Notes: a model not told the origin generated them from the sequence alone. Numbered from the stretch's first letter, positions 16,676 through 25,031 are shown. The stretch: 42,640 bases of DNA from Lachnospiraceae bacterium (GCA_029062895.1 JAIDPF010000064.1:1-42640); one strand, 5' to 3'. Program-made: numbers and translations.

Positions 16676-17800
16676 ATGAAAACAATCACTACAAACCTAC
16701 GCCAACTTGCGCCGGACTACCCGATCGAACATTTATCTCAGGATAATGACGTCTCACCTTCCGACGTTCTTTTTCTGGATATTGAGACGACGGGACTGAC
16801 TGCAAAGAATTCCAATCTGTTTCTGATCGGATGCGTATATTATGAAGACCGCGAATGGCGCGCCATTCAGTGGCTAGCGGAAAAATATGAAGAAGAGCTG
16901 CAGGTTCTGACTGCATTTTTTGATTTTTTAAAGAAGTACCGTTACTTAATTCATTACAATGGCAACCAGTTTGACATTCCATATCTGCTGCAGAAATGCC
17001 AACAGTTTTCTCTTGATTATAATTTTGACAACTGCGAAGGAATTGATATCTACCGAAGATCTATACCCTATCGCGATATTTTAGCGCTTCCTGACCTAAA
17101 GCAGAAAACAGTAGAGGATTTTCTGGGTCTTGTCAGGGAAGATACCTGTTCCGGACACGATATGATCAGCAAATATCATGATTACGTCTGCACTCAGGAC
17201 GAAACCCTGTTAAATGAACTGTTACTACACAATGAAGATGATTTAAAAGGCATGTTAAAGGTCATCTCCATCCTCTCCTATTCTGATCTGTTTCACCTGC
17301 CGGTCCGCGTCATGAAAGCGCAGGCAAGCTACTATCATGACAGTAATAAAAAACGCTGTCAAGAGATTATCATGCGGCTCCGCTTCCAGTCTCCTGTCCC
17401 TGTACCCTTTTCTTTCAGGGCGTTGGGTTGCTATTTTAGTGCAGAGGGAATCGACGGCACCTTAAAAGTACCTATCTATGAAGAAGAGATGAAGTTTTTC
17501 TATTCTAATTATAAAGAGTATTATTATCTTCCTGCAGAAGATATGGCGATGCACAAGTCAGTGGCTTCCTTCGTTGACAAGTCTCACCGCGTACAAGCCA
17601 CAGCTGCTAACTGTTATACCAGAAAGCATTCTATGTATCTGCCGGAATGGGATATCCTATTTACACCCTTCTTCAAACGGGAATACCGTTCCAAAGAATT
17701 TTTCTTTGAACTGACCGATGAATTCAAGAAAAGTCGTTCCGGCTTTTCCATGTATGCGGAACACGTATTGCTATCCATGTTTGAGCAGTGGAGACAATAA
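16676..17800 (+). CDS. RNase H-fold exonuclease domain protein (YprB-like)
   Basis: A 374-residue protein with an RNase_H_2 / DnaQ-like exonuclease domain in residues about 30-205. The acidic residues are D35 and E37 (VLFLDIETTG), D100 (HYNGNQFDIPYL), and H185-N186 with D189 (LLLHNEDDLKGML). It should therefore bind two metals and cut nucleic acid 3'-5'. The C-terminal part (about 210-374) is a family-specific extension of unknown role. Bacillus YprB is the nearest named relative, itself not well characterised. The start at ATG 16676 has GGCAGGA 6 nt upstream. It is divergent from rnfC. Confidence 0.85.
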   Translation: MKTITTNLRQLAPDYPIEHLSQDNDVSPSDVLFLDIETTGLTAKNSNLFLIGCVYYEDREWRAIQWLAEKYEEELQVLTAFFDFLKKYRYLIHYNGNQFDIPYLLQKCQQFSLDYNFDNCEGIDIYRRSIPYRDILALPDLKQKTVEDFLGLVREDTCSGHDMISKYHDYVCTQDETLLNELLLHNEDDLKGMLKVISILSYSDLFHLPVRVMKAQASYYHDSNKKRCQEIIMRLRFQSPVPVPFSFRALGCYFSAEGIDGTLKVPIYEEEMKFFYSNYKEYYYLPAEDMAMHKSVASFVDKSHRVQATAANCYTRKHSMYLPEWDILFTPFFKREYRSKEFFFELTDEFKKSRSGFSMYAEHVLLSMFEQWRQ

Positions 17801-17854
17801 CAGCCTTGCCTTTGTCACCGGAACCGGAATATTCCGTATCGAAAGGAGAACTGT

Positions 17855-18217
17855 TTGATTATGATTAATAGAAAGGAATATCTCATTTTATCATCGGTAT
17901 CATTTTGCTTTTATTTTTTCGTATATGGGTCTTTGGGTGCATGCAATAGAGAATATCTGGAACTTCCATTTAACGGCTATGTAGCATTTTTGATATATGG
18001 CTTTGGGGGAGGTCTATTAATCGGCGGAATAATATCCGGTATGATACTTTTTGCCAACATTATAAAAAGGCAGAAACTGTTTATTAAGATATTGGCGTGT
18101 GTTTTATTTCCGATTACGCTGATGCTTATCTTTTCGGGAGGGATTTTTTCCTTTATTCCATATGGAATATATAACTTTATCGTTATGAACAGAAATCAAC
18201 CACCGGAGGCAACATAA
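17855..18217 (+). CDS. Small integral membrane protein, unknown
   Basis: A protein of about 118-120 residues with three predicted membrane helices (about 10-28, 42-66, 78-102), Gly-rich in the second (GFGGGLLIGGIISG). I recognise no family. Start: TTG 17855 lies 6 nt from GAAAGGAG, while ATG 17861 lies 12 nt away; either is possible. It lies 54 nt after the exonuclease gene and 8 nt before the next gene, so the two small genes probably share a transcript. Confidence 0.65.
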   Translation: MIMINRKEYLILSSVSFCFYFFVYGSLGACNREYLELPFNGYVAFLIYGFGGGLLIGGIISGMILFANIIKRQKLFIKILACVLFPITLMLIFSGGIFSFIPYGIYNFIVMNRNQPPEAT

Positions 18218-18225
18218 AGGATAAT

Positions 18226-18660
18226 ATGAAATATAATGAGCAGACCATGAACCAGATATTGAACGGAATGCTTTGGGCAGGGCAGGAAAGCCTCTGCCCC
18301 ATTTACTGCGTGTTCAAGCTGACAAATTGGGGGTATTTGAGTGGTGATATGCTTATGGGGTACGCCACCTGCACAAGCGGCGGCTGGCTGCTGCTTGTGA
18401 TGTATTCTTCTTTGCAGCAGTTCCTCAACAACCCAGCACCGACATATGCGACATATGAAATTGCGCTTGCGAAAAGCCTGAAAATCAGAAAAACAATTTT
18501 CGGACAGTATGTTATAAAAATAGTATTTCCCACCGAGAAAAGGGACATGAAGATCAGACTGCAAGCCACTCCCAAAGTACTCGGCTCAAACTTCCCGAAT
18601 CAGAAAAAAAATCTTGAAAAGATGGTAGAAATACTCAACCATATCCACGAAAATAATTGA
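18226..18660 (+). CDS. Unknown protein, possible PH-like fold
   Basis: A 144-residue protein with AAAGGA 5 nt before ATG 18226. The first half is rich in Cys, Gly and aromatic residues (LCPIYCVF, GYATCTSGGWLLLV); the second half is basic (LKIRKTIFGQYVIKIVF, then KRDMKIRLQATPK). The alternating strands followed by a final helix (NLEKMVEILNHIHE) would fit a bacterial PH-like domain, but this is a guess. It ends at a strong terminator and faces rplT. Confidence 0.6.
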   Translation: MKYNEQTMNQILNGMLWAGQESLCPIYCVFKLTNWGYLSGDMLMGYATCTSGGWLLLVMYSSLQQFLNNPAPTYATYEIALAKSLKIRKTIFGQYVIKIVFPTEKRDMKIRLQATPKVLGSNFPNQKKNLEKMVEILNHIHENN

Positions 18661-18694
18661 AAATTCCAGCAGAATAATTCTGCTGGAATTTTTT
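18661..18694. terminator. Bidirectional terminator between the orphan gene and rplT
   Basis: Near-perfect palindrome with arms AAATTCCAGCAGAAT and ATTCTGCTGGAATTT, followed by TTTT on the plus strand and preceded by A-residues for the minus strand. It serves the plus-strand gene ending at 18660 and the rplT operon ending at 18718. Confidence 0.9.
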
Positions 18695-18717
18695 AACGCC
18701 ACATAATCTGTTCGTAT

Positions 18718-19074
18718 TTATGCAATCTTACTCTTTGCAAGCTCTGCCAGAGACGCAAATCCTTCTGCGTCATTCACTGCCATTTCAGCCAACATCTTAC
18801 GATTGATGTCAACCTCAGCCAGCTTTAAGCCATACATAAACTTGCTGTAGGAAAGTCCGTTCATTCTTGCAGCTGCATTGATACGTGCAATCCAGAGCTG
18901 TCTGAACTGACGCTTTTTCTCTTTCCTGCCGGCATAAGAGGATGCAAGCGCTCTCATAACTGACTGCTTTGCCACACGATACTGCTTTGATCTAGCTCCT
19001 CTGTATCCCTTTGCAAGCTTTAACACTCTATTATGTTTCTTTTTAGCATTCATACCGCCTTTGATTCTTGCCAT
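18718..19074 (-). CDS. rplT: 50S ribosomal protein L20
   Basis: A 118-residue protein with the L20 signature [19 protein letters not shown] and the basic N-terminal half that binds 23S rRNA domain [19 protein letters not shown]-like text appears as [20 protein letters not shown]. It is required early in 50S assembly. Third gene of infC-rpmI-rplT, with AAGGAGG upstream of ATG 19074. In Firmicutes L20 also represses this operon through the infC leader. Confidence 0.99.
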   Translation of the reverse strand: MARIKGGMNAKKKHNRVLKLAKGYRGARSKQYRVAKQSVMRALASSYAGRKEKKRQFRQLWIARINAAARMNGLSYSKFMYGLKLAEVDINRKMLAEMAVNDAEGFASLAELAKSKIA

Positions 19075-19095
19075 GTCTGTTCTCCTCCTTACCGC

Positions 19096-19293
19096 TTATA
19101 CATATGGTAATATCTTCTTCATATTCTTAACATTCGTTGCGTCTACAACAACATCCTGTCTCAAAGCTCTCTTTCTCTTTGTAGATTTCTTGGTCAGGAT
19201 ATGTCTCTTATAAGCTTTATTTCTAACCAGCTTACCGGTTCCTGTCTTTTTAAAACGTTTTGCTGCCGATCTGTTTGTCTTCATTTTAGGCAT
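19096..19293 (-). CDS. rpmI: 50S ribosomal protein L35
   Basis: A 65-residue basic protein with the standard L35 start [20 protein letters not shown] and KRKRALRQD. Part of the large subunit. It lies between infC and rplT in the universal order, 21 nt before rplT, with TAGGAGGA before ATG 19293. Confidence 0.99.
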   Translation of the reverse strand: MPKMKTNRSAAKRFKKTGTGKLVRNKAYKRHILTKKSTKRKRALRQDVVVDATNVKNMKKILPYV

Positions 19294-19343
19294 AATCTTG
19301 TTCCTCCTAATTCTTAATCTTTCTATTTTAACTGATTACCCGC

Positions 19344-19850
19344 TTAATGTTTCTCAGCTAAAAACATAGTCATGCTCCTACCTTCTACTTTGGCAGGTTT
19401 TTCTACTACCGCTATGTCGGTCAAGCTTTCAGCAAAATCATCCAGAATATGCTTGCTGTTCGCCATATGCGCCATTTCACGTCCCCTAAAACGCAGCGTG
19501 ATCTTTACCTTGTCACCCTTAGAAAGGAATTTTCTTGCAGCATTGATCTTCGTATTCAGATCATTGGTATCAATATTTGGAGACAATCTGATCTCCTTGA
19601 TCTCTACCGTCTTCTGCTTTTTCTTGGCTTCTTTTTCTTTACGCATCATATCATAACGATATTTCCCGTAATCCACCACCCTGCATACAGGCGGCTTTGC
19701 TACCGGTGCAATCAAAACCAGATCTACCTCTGCCTGATCTGCCAGCGCCTGTGCCTCCTGAATAGACATCACGCCTAGCTGTTCACCGTTTTCGCCAATC
19801 ACTCGTACTTCTTTCTCTCTGATTTGTCCATTGATAAGTAAATCGCTAAT
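19344..19850 (-). CDS. infC: Translation initiation factor IF-3 (ATT start)
   Basis: IF-3 binds the 30S subunit, keeps it from joining 50S and checks start codons. The frame extends 16 codons upstream of the first ATG-class codon (GTG 19802) and reads I-S-D-L-L-I-N-G-Q-I-R-E-K-E-V-R, the normal IF-3 N-terminus. No ATG is available, so the start is most likely ATT at 19850 (another ATT lies at 19853), 7 nt after GGGGTG. The product is then about 168 residues, normal for IF-3. Rare AUU starts are known for infC and allow IF-3 to limit its own synthesis. First gene of infC-rpmI-rplT. Confidence 0.95.
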   Translation of the reverse strand: MSDLLINGQIREKEVRVIGENGEQLGVMSIQEAQALADQAEVDLVLIAPVAKPPVCRVVDYGKYRYDMMRKEKEAKKKQKTVEIKEIRLSPNIDTNDLNTKINAARKFLSKGDKVKITLRFRGREMAHMANSKHILDDFAESLTDIAVVEKPAKVEGRSMTMFLAEKH

Positions 19851-19853
19851 AAT

Positions 19854-20078
19854 ATCACACCCCGCTCACATAATAAAATAGTGGATAGCATAACTATCCA
19901 CTCACATCTTTCCTAATCATCCCCTGCAGTCCAACTGATTTTTATCGACGGGAAGCTACTTAAGCCAAACATCTTCCGCCTTTGATATCAACCTGACAAT
20001 ACAGTATCTAATAGAAACTATTAACACCTGAAACACAATCGTCGCAGGGTGAGAGTGGATACTCTGCTTCAGCTACAT
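19854..20078 (-). promoter_or_regulatory. infC operon leader with attenuator-like alternative hairpins (L20 leader type)
   Basis: A ~225-nt untranslated leader. Near the gene, a perfect 9-bp hairpin (arms 19880-19888 and 19894-19902; minus strand AGTGGATAG/CTATCCACT) is followed by ATTTTATT, like a weak terminator. About 150 nt upstream, 20049-20061 (minus strand TATCCACTCTCAC) is complementary to the 5' arm (GTGAGTGGATA), so the two pairings exclude each other. This is the logic of the L20-controlled attenuation known for the Bacillus infC leader. Assignment to L20 rests on position and logic. Confidence 0.65.
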
Positions 20079-20079
20079 T

Positions 20080-20108
20080 AGATTACCATACTACTCAATA
20101 TAAGTCAA
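20080..20108 (-). promoter_or_regulatory. Promoter of infC-rpmI-rplT
   Basis: -35 TTGACT (20103-20108), 17-nt spacer, -10 TAATCT (20080-20085) preceded by TGG, an extended -10. It lies just upstream of the leader. Confidence 0.75.
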
Positions 20109-20137
20109 GGACTTTTTTAATTTTTTATATAAAAGCC

Positions 20138-21340
20138 TTAATTGCCGCCATGCTCGCGACGCCATCTTTCCTCATCTGACCGCATCAAAAATTCAAGACT
20201 TAGTCCGCTGGGATCCTCCGCTTCCACATTTCCATAAACCGGGTTCGCATTCTGCGTCGTACCCGCATTTCCATAGATCGGGTTCGCATTCTGCGTCGTA
20301 CCCGCATTTCCATAGATCGGATTCGCATTCTGCGTCGTACCCGCATTTCCATAGATCGGGTTTGCATTCTGTGCTGCTCCTGCACCTCCATAGATTGGAT
20401 TTGCATTCTGTGCCGTGCCCGCATTTCCATAAATCGGATTTGCATTCTGTGCTGCTCCTGCACCTCCATAGATTGGATTTGCATTCTGTGCTGCTCCCGT
20501 GTTTCCATAAGAAGAATATGTATTCTGCGTGCTTTCCGTACTGCCGTACATATTCTGTCCGTAAGTATTCGTTCCGTAGGTCGTACTACCATAAGCAACC
20601 GGCGCCGTCGTAACGTCATCCGGCTCATAATATGTTCCCTCCGGCTTTGCCATATCCCGCGGACGCTGGTACATCATGGCTGCATTCCTTTTCTCTCTGC
20701 TTTTGGTAATCACAAGGATCGATATCGGAATAACCAGAAGAACTAATCCAATCAAAGTCATAGGTAATGCTGCATTCAAGTTCTGTATCAGGATCACATA
20801 AGGCACCACATATTTTTCAGCTTCCGAACGATTACAATCCATAACATAAGTAATGTAATCAATCATATAGTCCTTTTCTTCCTCTGTCATCTTGCGAAGC
20901 CGTCCATCTACTTCCAGAGTCGTGTAGCCGTAATCCACCTTACCGGTCTCATCAGACCACCACTCATACGTTTCGTCCGATATTTTTTCCAAAGTACCAC
21001 AAGCAGAATTGCCTGCAGATACCCTGATCGCAATCATTTTATCTATCATGATCCAATCGCCTTCCACTTTCAGATAAGGAAGCGCATAATATCTTGCCGA
21101 CTCTTTTTCAGCAGATACCTGAATCCCATTAACGGTATCATAGGAAGTCTCCTCGATAAACTGATCCAAGACCAGATCTACCGTAGTATGTACATGCATC
21201 CCATTGGTCAGCGAGGCGGGATCCTCATTCAAAATATCTACCGGTTCTTTCCAGAGTACCAGCAAGTCTTTGATACCCATAAATGATAACGTTGCCCCTA
21301 AAATGATTGCCAAAAAAATAAGCCGTGATTTGAATGTCAT
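20138..21340 (-). CDS. Membrane protein with C-terminal 13-residue tandem repeats
   Basis: A ~400-residue protein, chosen to start at ATG 21340 (MTFKSRLIFLAIILG), with GGAG 6 nt upstream. Upstream in-frame codons overlap a terminator and the DUF1540 gene. It has an N-terminal helix (~4-22), an external domain to about 190, a second helix (~195-217), and a cytoplasmic tail. The tail holds a Tyr/Gly/Thr-rich stretch and then about eight 13-residue units of the type NANPIYGNAGTTQ. It ends with an acidic/basic motif (LRSDEERWRREHGG-like). The two-helix topology with DUF-like outer domain is not one I can name. The tail repeats suggest a flexible, multivalent binding region. Confidence 0.75.
   Translation of the reverse strand: MTFKSRLIFLAIILGATLSFMGIKDLLVLWKEPVDILNEDPASLTNGMHVHTTVDLVLDQFIEETSYDTVNGIQVSAEKESARYYALPYLKVEGDWIMIDKMIAIRVSAGNSACGTLEKISDETYEWWSDETGKVDYGYTTLEVDGRLRKMTEEEKDYMIDYITYVMDCNRSEAEKYVVPYVILIQNLNAALPMTLIGLVLLVIPISILVITKSREKRNAAMMYQRPRDMAKPEGTYYEPDDVTTAPVAYGSTTYGTNTYGQNMYGSTESTQNTYSSYGNTGAAQNANPIYGGAGAAQNANPIYGNAGTAQNANPIYGGAGAAQNANPIYGNAGTTQNANPIYGNAGTTQNANPIYGNAGTTQNANPVYGNVEAEDPSGLSLEFLMRSDEERWRREHGGN
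20227..20512 (-). repeat. 39-bp tandem repeat inside the membrane-protein gene
   Basis: About seven and a third units of 39 bp encoding the 13-residue repeat. The three units nearest the 3' end of the gene (20227-20345) are almost identical in DNA; those towards the 5' side differ by silent and Gly/Asn, Ala/Thr changes. The period keeps the reading frame, so unit number could vary without breaking the gene. Confidence 0.9.
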
Positions 21341-21464
21341 AAATTTCTCCATTTCCCATATGCCAGTGTAAGTCTCTGGCTTGCACTGGCAGATCATTTT
21401 TAACAGGTACAGTATAACATATTTATCCCTGTTTGAATAGTTGCGATTCCAAAAAAGCATCGAA

Positions 21465-21500
21465 TCCAAAAAGGACATCGCAGGAACAGCTGCAATGCCC
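21465..21500 (-). terminator. Terminator after the DUF1540 gene
   Basis: On the minus strand, arms GGGCATTGCAG and CTGCGATGTCC (with G-U pairs) and a short loop are followed by TTTTTGG. It follows the DUF1540 stop codon by 25 nt and ends transcription from thrS or the DUF1540 gene. Confidence 0.7.
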
Positions 21501-21524
21501 ACTTTTAGATAAATTAAATTTGTT

Positions 21525-21839
21525 TTATCGCTCGATAAATGTAGCACATTCCGTACCGTGTGAGTTCTTTGCGCCCAATCCGCTGATATCCACATGCTCG
21601 GCCGCGCATTTATAATTGGAATTATAAGCGCATTTTACCGCTTCGCAGTCAATGCTGATCGTTCTGCTGGGGTGATCCATGGAACTGGTATAAGCGCCCT
21701 CGCTCTGCTCCCTAAAGGAATCGCAACAGGTATCGCAGGAACAATCCGCATTGCATCCTCCCACCATGATATCCCCTTTGCAACAGCATTTATCACTGTT
21801 GTAAGCGCAATTCTCTACACCGCATTTTAATTCTGCCAT
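21525..21839 (-). CDS. Tandem DUF1540 cysteine-rich protein
   Basis: A 104-residue protein with 14 cysteines and two DUF1540 units. Unit 1 is residues 6-41 (LKCGVENCAYNSDKCCCKGD, then DTCCDSF). Unit 2 is 65-101 (IDCEAVKCAYNSNYKCAAEH, then TECATF). Each has the family's C-x4-C-x-YN-x4-5-C pattern with a closing C-x-S/T-F, suggestive of a zinc or other metal site. Unit 1 has extra cysteines (18-20, 29, 33, 35). Common in Clostridia, with function unproven. It lies 72 nt after thrS on the same strand, with GGAGGTAGG before the start. Confidence 0.9.
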   Translation of the reverse strand: MAELKCGVENCAYNSDKCCCKGDIMVGGCNADCSCDTCCDSFREQSEGAYTSSMDHPSRTISIDCEAVKCAYNSNYKCAAEHVDISGLGAKNSHGTECATFIER

Positions 21840-21911
21840 ATCCTACCTCCAAAATGTTCTTTTAAAGGTAGTATGGTCTTTTTGCCCGATTCTATGCATC
21901 AGGCAGCCAAT

Positions 21912-23867
21912 TTATTCCTCAGCAGCCTCCTGCCGGATCTCCTTTGTGCGGATCTCCTCACAAATTGCATTGATAAAATCAGACAGTGCCTTTGCACCCT
22001 CATCCCCTAAAAATCTGCTGCGGACGGATACCGTCTTGTCTGCTTCTTCCTTCTCGCCGACGATCAGCATATAAGGCACCTTCTGAAGCCTTGTCTCACG
22101 GATCTTATAACCGATCTTCTCGGAACGCTGATCTACCGATGCAAGGATACCATGCTTTCTAAGCTCTTTATATACTTCCTCTGCATAATCGGAGTACTTC
22201 TCTGAGATGGGAAGCACGCGCACCTGTTCCGGACAGAGCCATGTCGGGAATTTGCCCATATATTTTTCCGTCAGCCACGCCAGAGTCCTCTCATAGCATC
22301 CCATACTTGTTCTGTGAATAATATAGGGTCTGATCTTATCGCCCTTCTCATCAATATAATACATGTCAAACTGCTCTGACAAAAGCGCATCCCACTGGAT
22401 CGTGATCATGGTATCCTCTTTGCCATAGACATTCTTTGCATTAATGTCAACCTTCGGTCCGTAAAAAGCCGCTTCCCCGATATCCTCAGTAAACGGAATT
22501 TCAAGCTCCGTCAGGATCTTACGGATGCTTTCCTCCGTCTGATTCCATACTTCCGGCTCCCCGATATATTTTGCCGGATTCTCCGGATCCCATTTGGAAA
22601 GATGATAGGTGACATCTTCTTCCACGCCAAGGGTCTTTAAACAGTATTTTGCCAGCGCGATACAACCCTTAAATTCCTCCACCATCTGATCCGGTCTGAC
22701 GATCAGATGACCTTCTGAAATCGTAAACTGCCGCACGCGGGTGAGTCCGTGCATCTCGCCGGAATCCTCATTTCTAAATAGTGTAGATGTCTCTCCATAT
22801 CGCAGCGGCAGGTCGCGGTAGGATTTCTGGCTTGCCTTATAAACATAATACTGGAAAGGACAGGTCATGGGACGAAGTGCGAATACTTCCTTATCCTTCT
22901 CCTCATCCCCCATGACAAACATGCCTTCCTTATAATGATCCCAATGCCCTGAGATCTTATACAGATCGCTCTTAGCCATCAGCGGCGTCTTGGTGCGGAC
23001 ATAGCCCCACTCATTATCCTCTAGGTCTTCGATCCATCTCTGCAGCGTCTGGATGATCTTTGCACCCTTCGGCATCAGAAGCGGAAGTCCCTGCCCGATC
23101 ACATCCACTGTGGTAAATAGTTCCATTTCGCGGCCGATCTTATTGTGGTCACGCAGCTTGATCTCTTCCAGATATTTCAGATAATCCTGCAGTTCATCCT
23201 TCTTCGCAAATGCCGTCGCATAGATCCTCTGAAGCACCGCCTTATTAGAATCGCCGCGCCAGTAAGCGCTGGAAGATGAGATCAGTTTAAATGCCTTGAT
23301 ATTTTTTGTACTCATCAGGTGCGGTCCCGCACACAGATCCACAAAATCTCCCTGCCGATAAAATGACAGTTCCGCGTCTTCTGGCAAATCCTCAATCAAT
23401 TCCACCTTATAGGGTTCGTTGCGGTCCTGCATCAGCTTAACCGCTTCTTCCCGGCTTAAAACAAACCGTTCAATCTTTGCGCCCTCTTTAATCACCTTTT
23501 TCATCTCCGCCTCGATCTTATCCAGATCTTCCCTCGAAAATGCAGCATGATCAAAATCATAGTAAAATCCATTTTCGATCGCAGGTCCGATGGTCAGTTT
23601 TGCCTCCGGGAACAGCCGCTTCACCGCCTCCGCCATCACATGGGCCGCCGTGTGGCGATATACCTTTAAACCTTCTTTATCATTGGCTGTCAGAATATTT
23701 AAACTCACATCAGAATCAATGATCGCACGAAGATCGACCACCTTTCCGTCAACTTCTCCCGCACAGGCTGCCCGTGCCAGTCCCTCGCTGATATCCATTG
23801 CAATATCATAGACGCTCATTGCCTGAGCATATTCTTTGCTGCTTCCATCCTTTAACGTTATTTTCAT
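21912..23867 (-). CDS. thrS: Threonyl-tRNA synthetase
   Basis: Charges tRNA-Thr. The 651-residue protein has an N-terminal TGS domain (1-61), the second additional editing domain (about 62-230, with HTAAHVMAEAVKRLFP and the metal-binding CAGPHL), the class II catalytic core (motif 2 with FRNEDSGEMHGLTRVRQF), and a C-terminal anticodon-binding domain (PTWLCPEQVRVLPISEKY). Length and order are normal. The start at ATG 23867 has GAGAGGAG upstream. A Thr-specifier T-box lies about 0.9 kb upstream, separated by two small genes, and probably controls this gene by read-through. Confidence 0.98.
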   Translation of the reverse strand: MKITLKDGSSKEYAQAMSVYDIAMDISEGLARAACAGEVDGKVVDLRAIIDSDVSLNILTANDKEGLKVYRHTAAHVMAEAVKRLFPEAKLTIGPAIENGFYYDFDHAAFSREDLDKIEAEMKKVIKEGAKIERFVLSREEAVKLMQDRNEPYKVELIEDLPEDAELSFYRQGDFVDLCAGPHLMSTKNIKAFKLISSSSAYWRGDSNKAVLQRIYATAFAKKDELQDYLKYLEEIKLRDHNKIGREMELFTTVDVIGQGLPLLMPKGAKIIQTLQRWIEDLEDNEWGYVRTKTPLMAKSDLYKISGHWDHYKEGMFVMGDEEKDKEVFALRPMTCPFQYYVYKASQKSYRDLPLRYGETSTLFRNEDSGEMHGLTRVRQFTISEGHLIVRPDQMVEEFKGCIALAKYCLKTLGVEEDVTYHLSKWDPENPAKYIGEPEVWNQTEESIRKILTELEIPFTEDIGEAAFYGPKVDINAKNVYGKEDTMITIQWDALLSEQFDMYYIDEKGDKIRPYIIHRTSMGCYERTLAWLTEKYMGKFPTWLCPEQVRVLPISEKYSDYAEEVYKELRKHGILASVDQRSEKIGYKIRETRLQKVPYMLIVGEKEEADKTVSVRSRFLGDEGAKALSDFINAICEEIRTKEIRQEAAEE

Positions 23868-23918
23868 CGTATTTCTCCTCTCCCATCTATCCTATCATCC
23901 GTAATACTGTCGTGCAGA

Positions 23919-24164
23919 TTATATCATTTTCTCAACATTCTTATTTCTACAGCATTTTCCTTTTTTCTTTTTGTTTTTTTTCTGCTCATCGCAGGCAGTT
24001 GTGGTATTATTAGATCCGATCATAATATGTTTCTTAGGAGAAAAGAAAATCCCCAGAACCATTCCATAAAGAAATGCCACTGCCACCATCAGGCAGAATT
24101 CCTTCTTCGTAATCGATTTTTCTTCTCCCATTAATTCCTGCAATTCTTCCCATTTTTCTTTCAT
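23919..24164 (-). CDS. Small single-helix membrane protein with Lys/Cys tail, unknown
   Basis: An 81-residue protein. A charged N-terminus (KEKWEELQELMGEEKS) leads to one membrane helix (about 24-43, FCLMVAVAFLYGMVLGIFF) and a tail with KKNKKKKGKCCRNKN. The start is ATG 24164, 8 nt after AAGGAGG; the in-frame TTG at 24170 is too close to that site. It lies between the T-box and thrS in the same direction and ends 51 nt before thrS. No family is recognised. Confidence 0.7.
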   Translation of the reverse strand: MKEKWEELQELMGEEKSITKKEFCLMVAVAFLYGMVLGIFFSPKKHIMIGSNNTTTACDEQKKNKKKKGKCCRNKNVEKMI

Positions 24165-24203
24165 TTTCAAAACCTCCTTAAAAATAATTTTTCTACTCTC
24201 TTT

Positions 24204-24617
24204 TCATAATACATCTTTGTCTGCCTCAACAATTAGCACTGGATAGGGGAGAACTGTCCAGCCACCATCCGTTGTAACCAAAACCTTATAATGATCAGAT
24301 TCAGGTTCTAATAGGATTTCATTGGATAATATCCCATCCATAGTTATTGCAAAAACAGACTTTACATTTTCATCCGTAATTTCAATTTTCAGCATCTCTC
24401 CATTTTTGATCGGCATTCCCCATTCCTGTGGATTAAAATCCATCCGTGGAATCGGATGTCCAAATTGGGTTATCTCACAGGAACGATCATCAGTAAGTTC
24501 ATATTTTTTCATAAAATCTTCTTTTGAAATTGAAAAGACTATCCAATAAGGCATAAGCGCAGAAAAAAACTGTTTTTTGCGATAAATCGTTAATTTTTTC
24601 GTAGCCGTTTGAATCAT
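24204..24617 (-). CDS. Unknown protein between the threonine T-box and thrS
   Basis: A protein of up to 137 residues, mainly beta-strand by pattern, with the closing segment VLVTTDGGWTVLPYPVLIV. I recognise no family. The start is uncertain: ATG 24617 touches its AGGAG with no spacer, but the residues after it (KKLTIYRKKQFFSALMPYW) still look coding. ATG 24512 (MKKYELTDD) has only AGAAG upstream. It is the first gene after the T-box, so it is either part of a threonine-regulated operon or an insertion between leader and thrS. Confidence 0.6.
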   Translation of the reverse strand: MIQTATKKLTIYRKKQFFSALMPYWIVFSISKEDFMKKYELTDDRSCEITQFGHPIPRMDFNPQEWGMPIKNGEMLKIEITDENVKSVFAITMDGILSNEILLEPESDHYKVLVTTDGGWTVLPYPVLIVEADKDVL

Positions 24618-24750
24618 CTCCTATTTTCGAAAAGGGAGTAATTTTTTACATTTCCCAAACATTTTACCCATATTGTATTTATATAATGCAGTATCGGTAA
24701 TACTTTCCCTCATTGGACAAACGTTGTACCAAATAGTCCTTTACCTGCCT

Positions 24751-24990
24751 CAAAATATAAAATCCCTTACACCAGACTTCTCTGATGTAAGGGACGAAAT
24801 ACAATTCCGCGGTTCCACCCTGATTGCCTGCCTTAGCAGACCTCTTTCTTTGATGATAACGGCATCACCGGACTCCGATTAAGGATCGCTCAGGGGTGGT
24901 CTTCACAAAATATCTGCCGCCGCGCTTCCAGCCAATGGCACGGCTCTCTGTCAACAGTTTACTCTGTTACTCTTCCCATCAACGCTTTCT
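24751..24990 (-). promoter_or_regulatory. T-box leader, threonine specifier (ACC)
   Basis: All parts of a T-box riboswitch are visible on the minus strand. The Stem I beginning GATGGGAAGAGTA comes first. The distal Stem I follows, with the specifier loop GAAG-ACC-ACCCC (ACC at 24898-24900, a Thr codon, followed by A). The invariant AGGGTGGAACCGCGG (24805-24821) binds the tRNA acceptor end. A 14-bp terminator comes last (arms 24763-24776 and 24781-24794) with a U-rich tail to 24751. Uncharged tRNA-Thr should stop termination and raise downstream expression. The next gene is the 24204-24617 orphan, not thrS. Confidence 0.93.
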
Positions 24991-25002
24991 ATCTTTCTTA
25001 AT

Positions 25003-25031
25003 ATAGTATCTCTTTTTTATTCTTTTGTAAA
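25003..25031 (-). promoter_or_regulatory. Promoter of the T-box transcript
   Basis: -35 TTTACA (25026-25031), 17-nt spacer, -10 TACTAT (25003-25008), about 13 nt before the T-box start. Confidence 0.75.

Noticed and set aside
20239-20511. NANP-type repeat resembling the malaria circumsporozoite repeat, or a CRISPR
   Set aside because: The unit is 13 residues, not 4, and lies in a bacterial gene in frame; there are no spacers. The likeness is chance.
21341-21595. 85-codon N-terminal extension of the repeat-tail membrane protein
   Set aside because: It reads through a terminator and overlaps the DUF1540 gene, and the later ATG has a proper ribosome site and signal helix.
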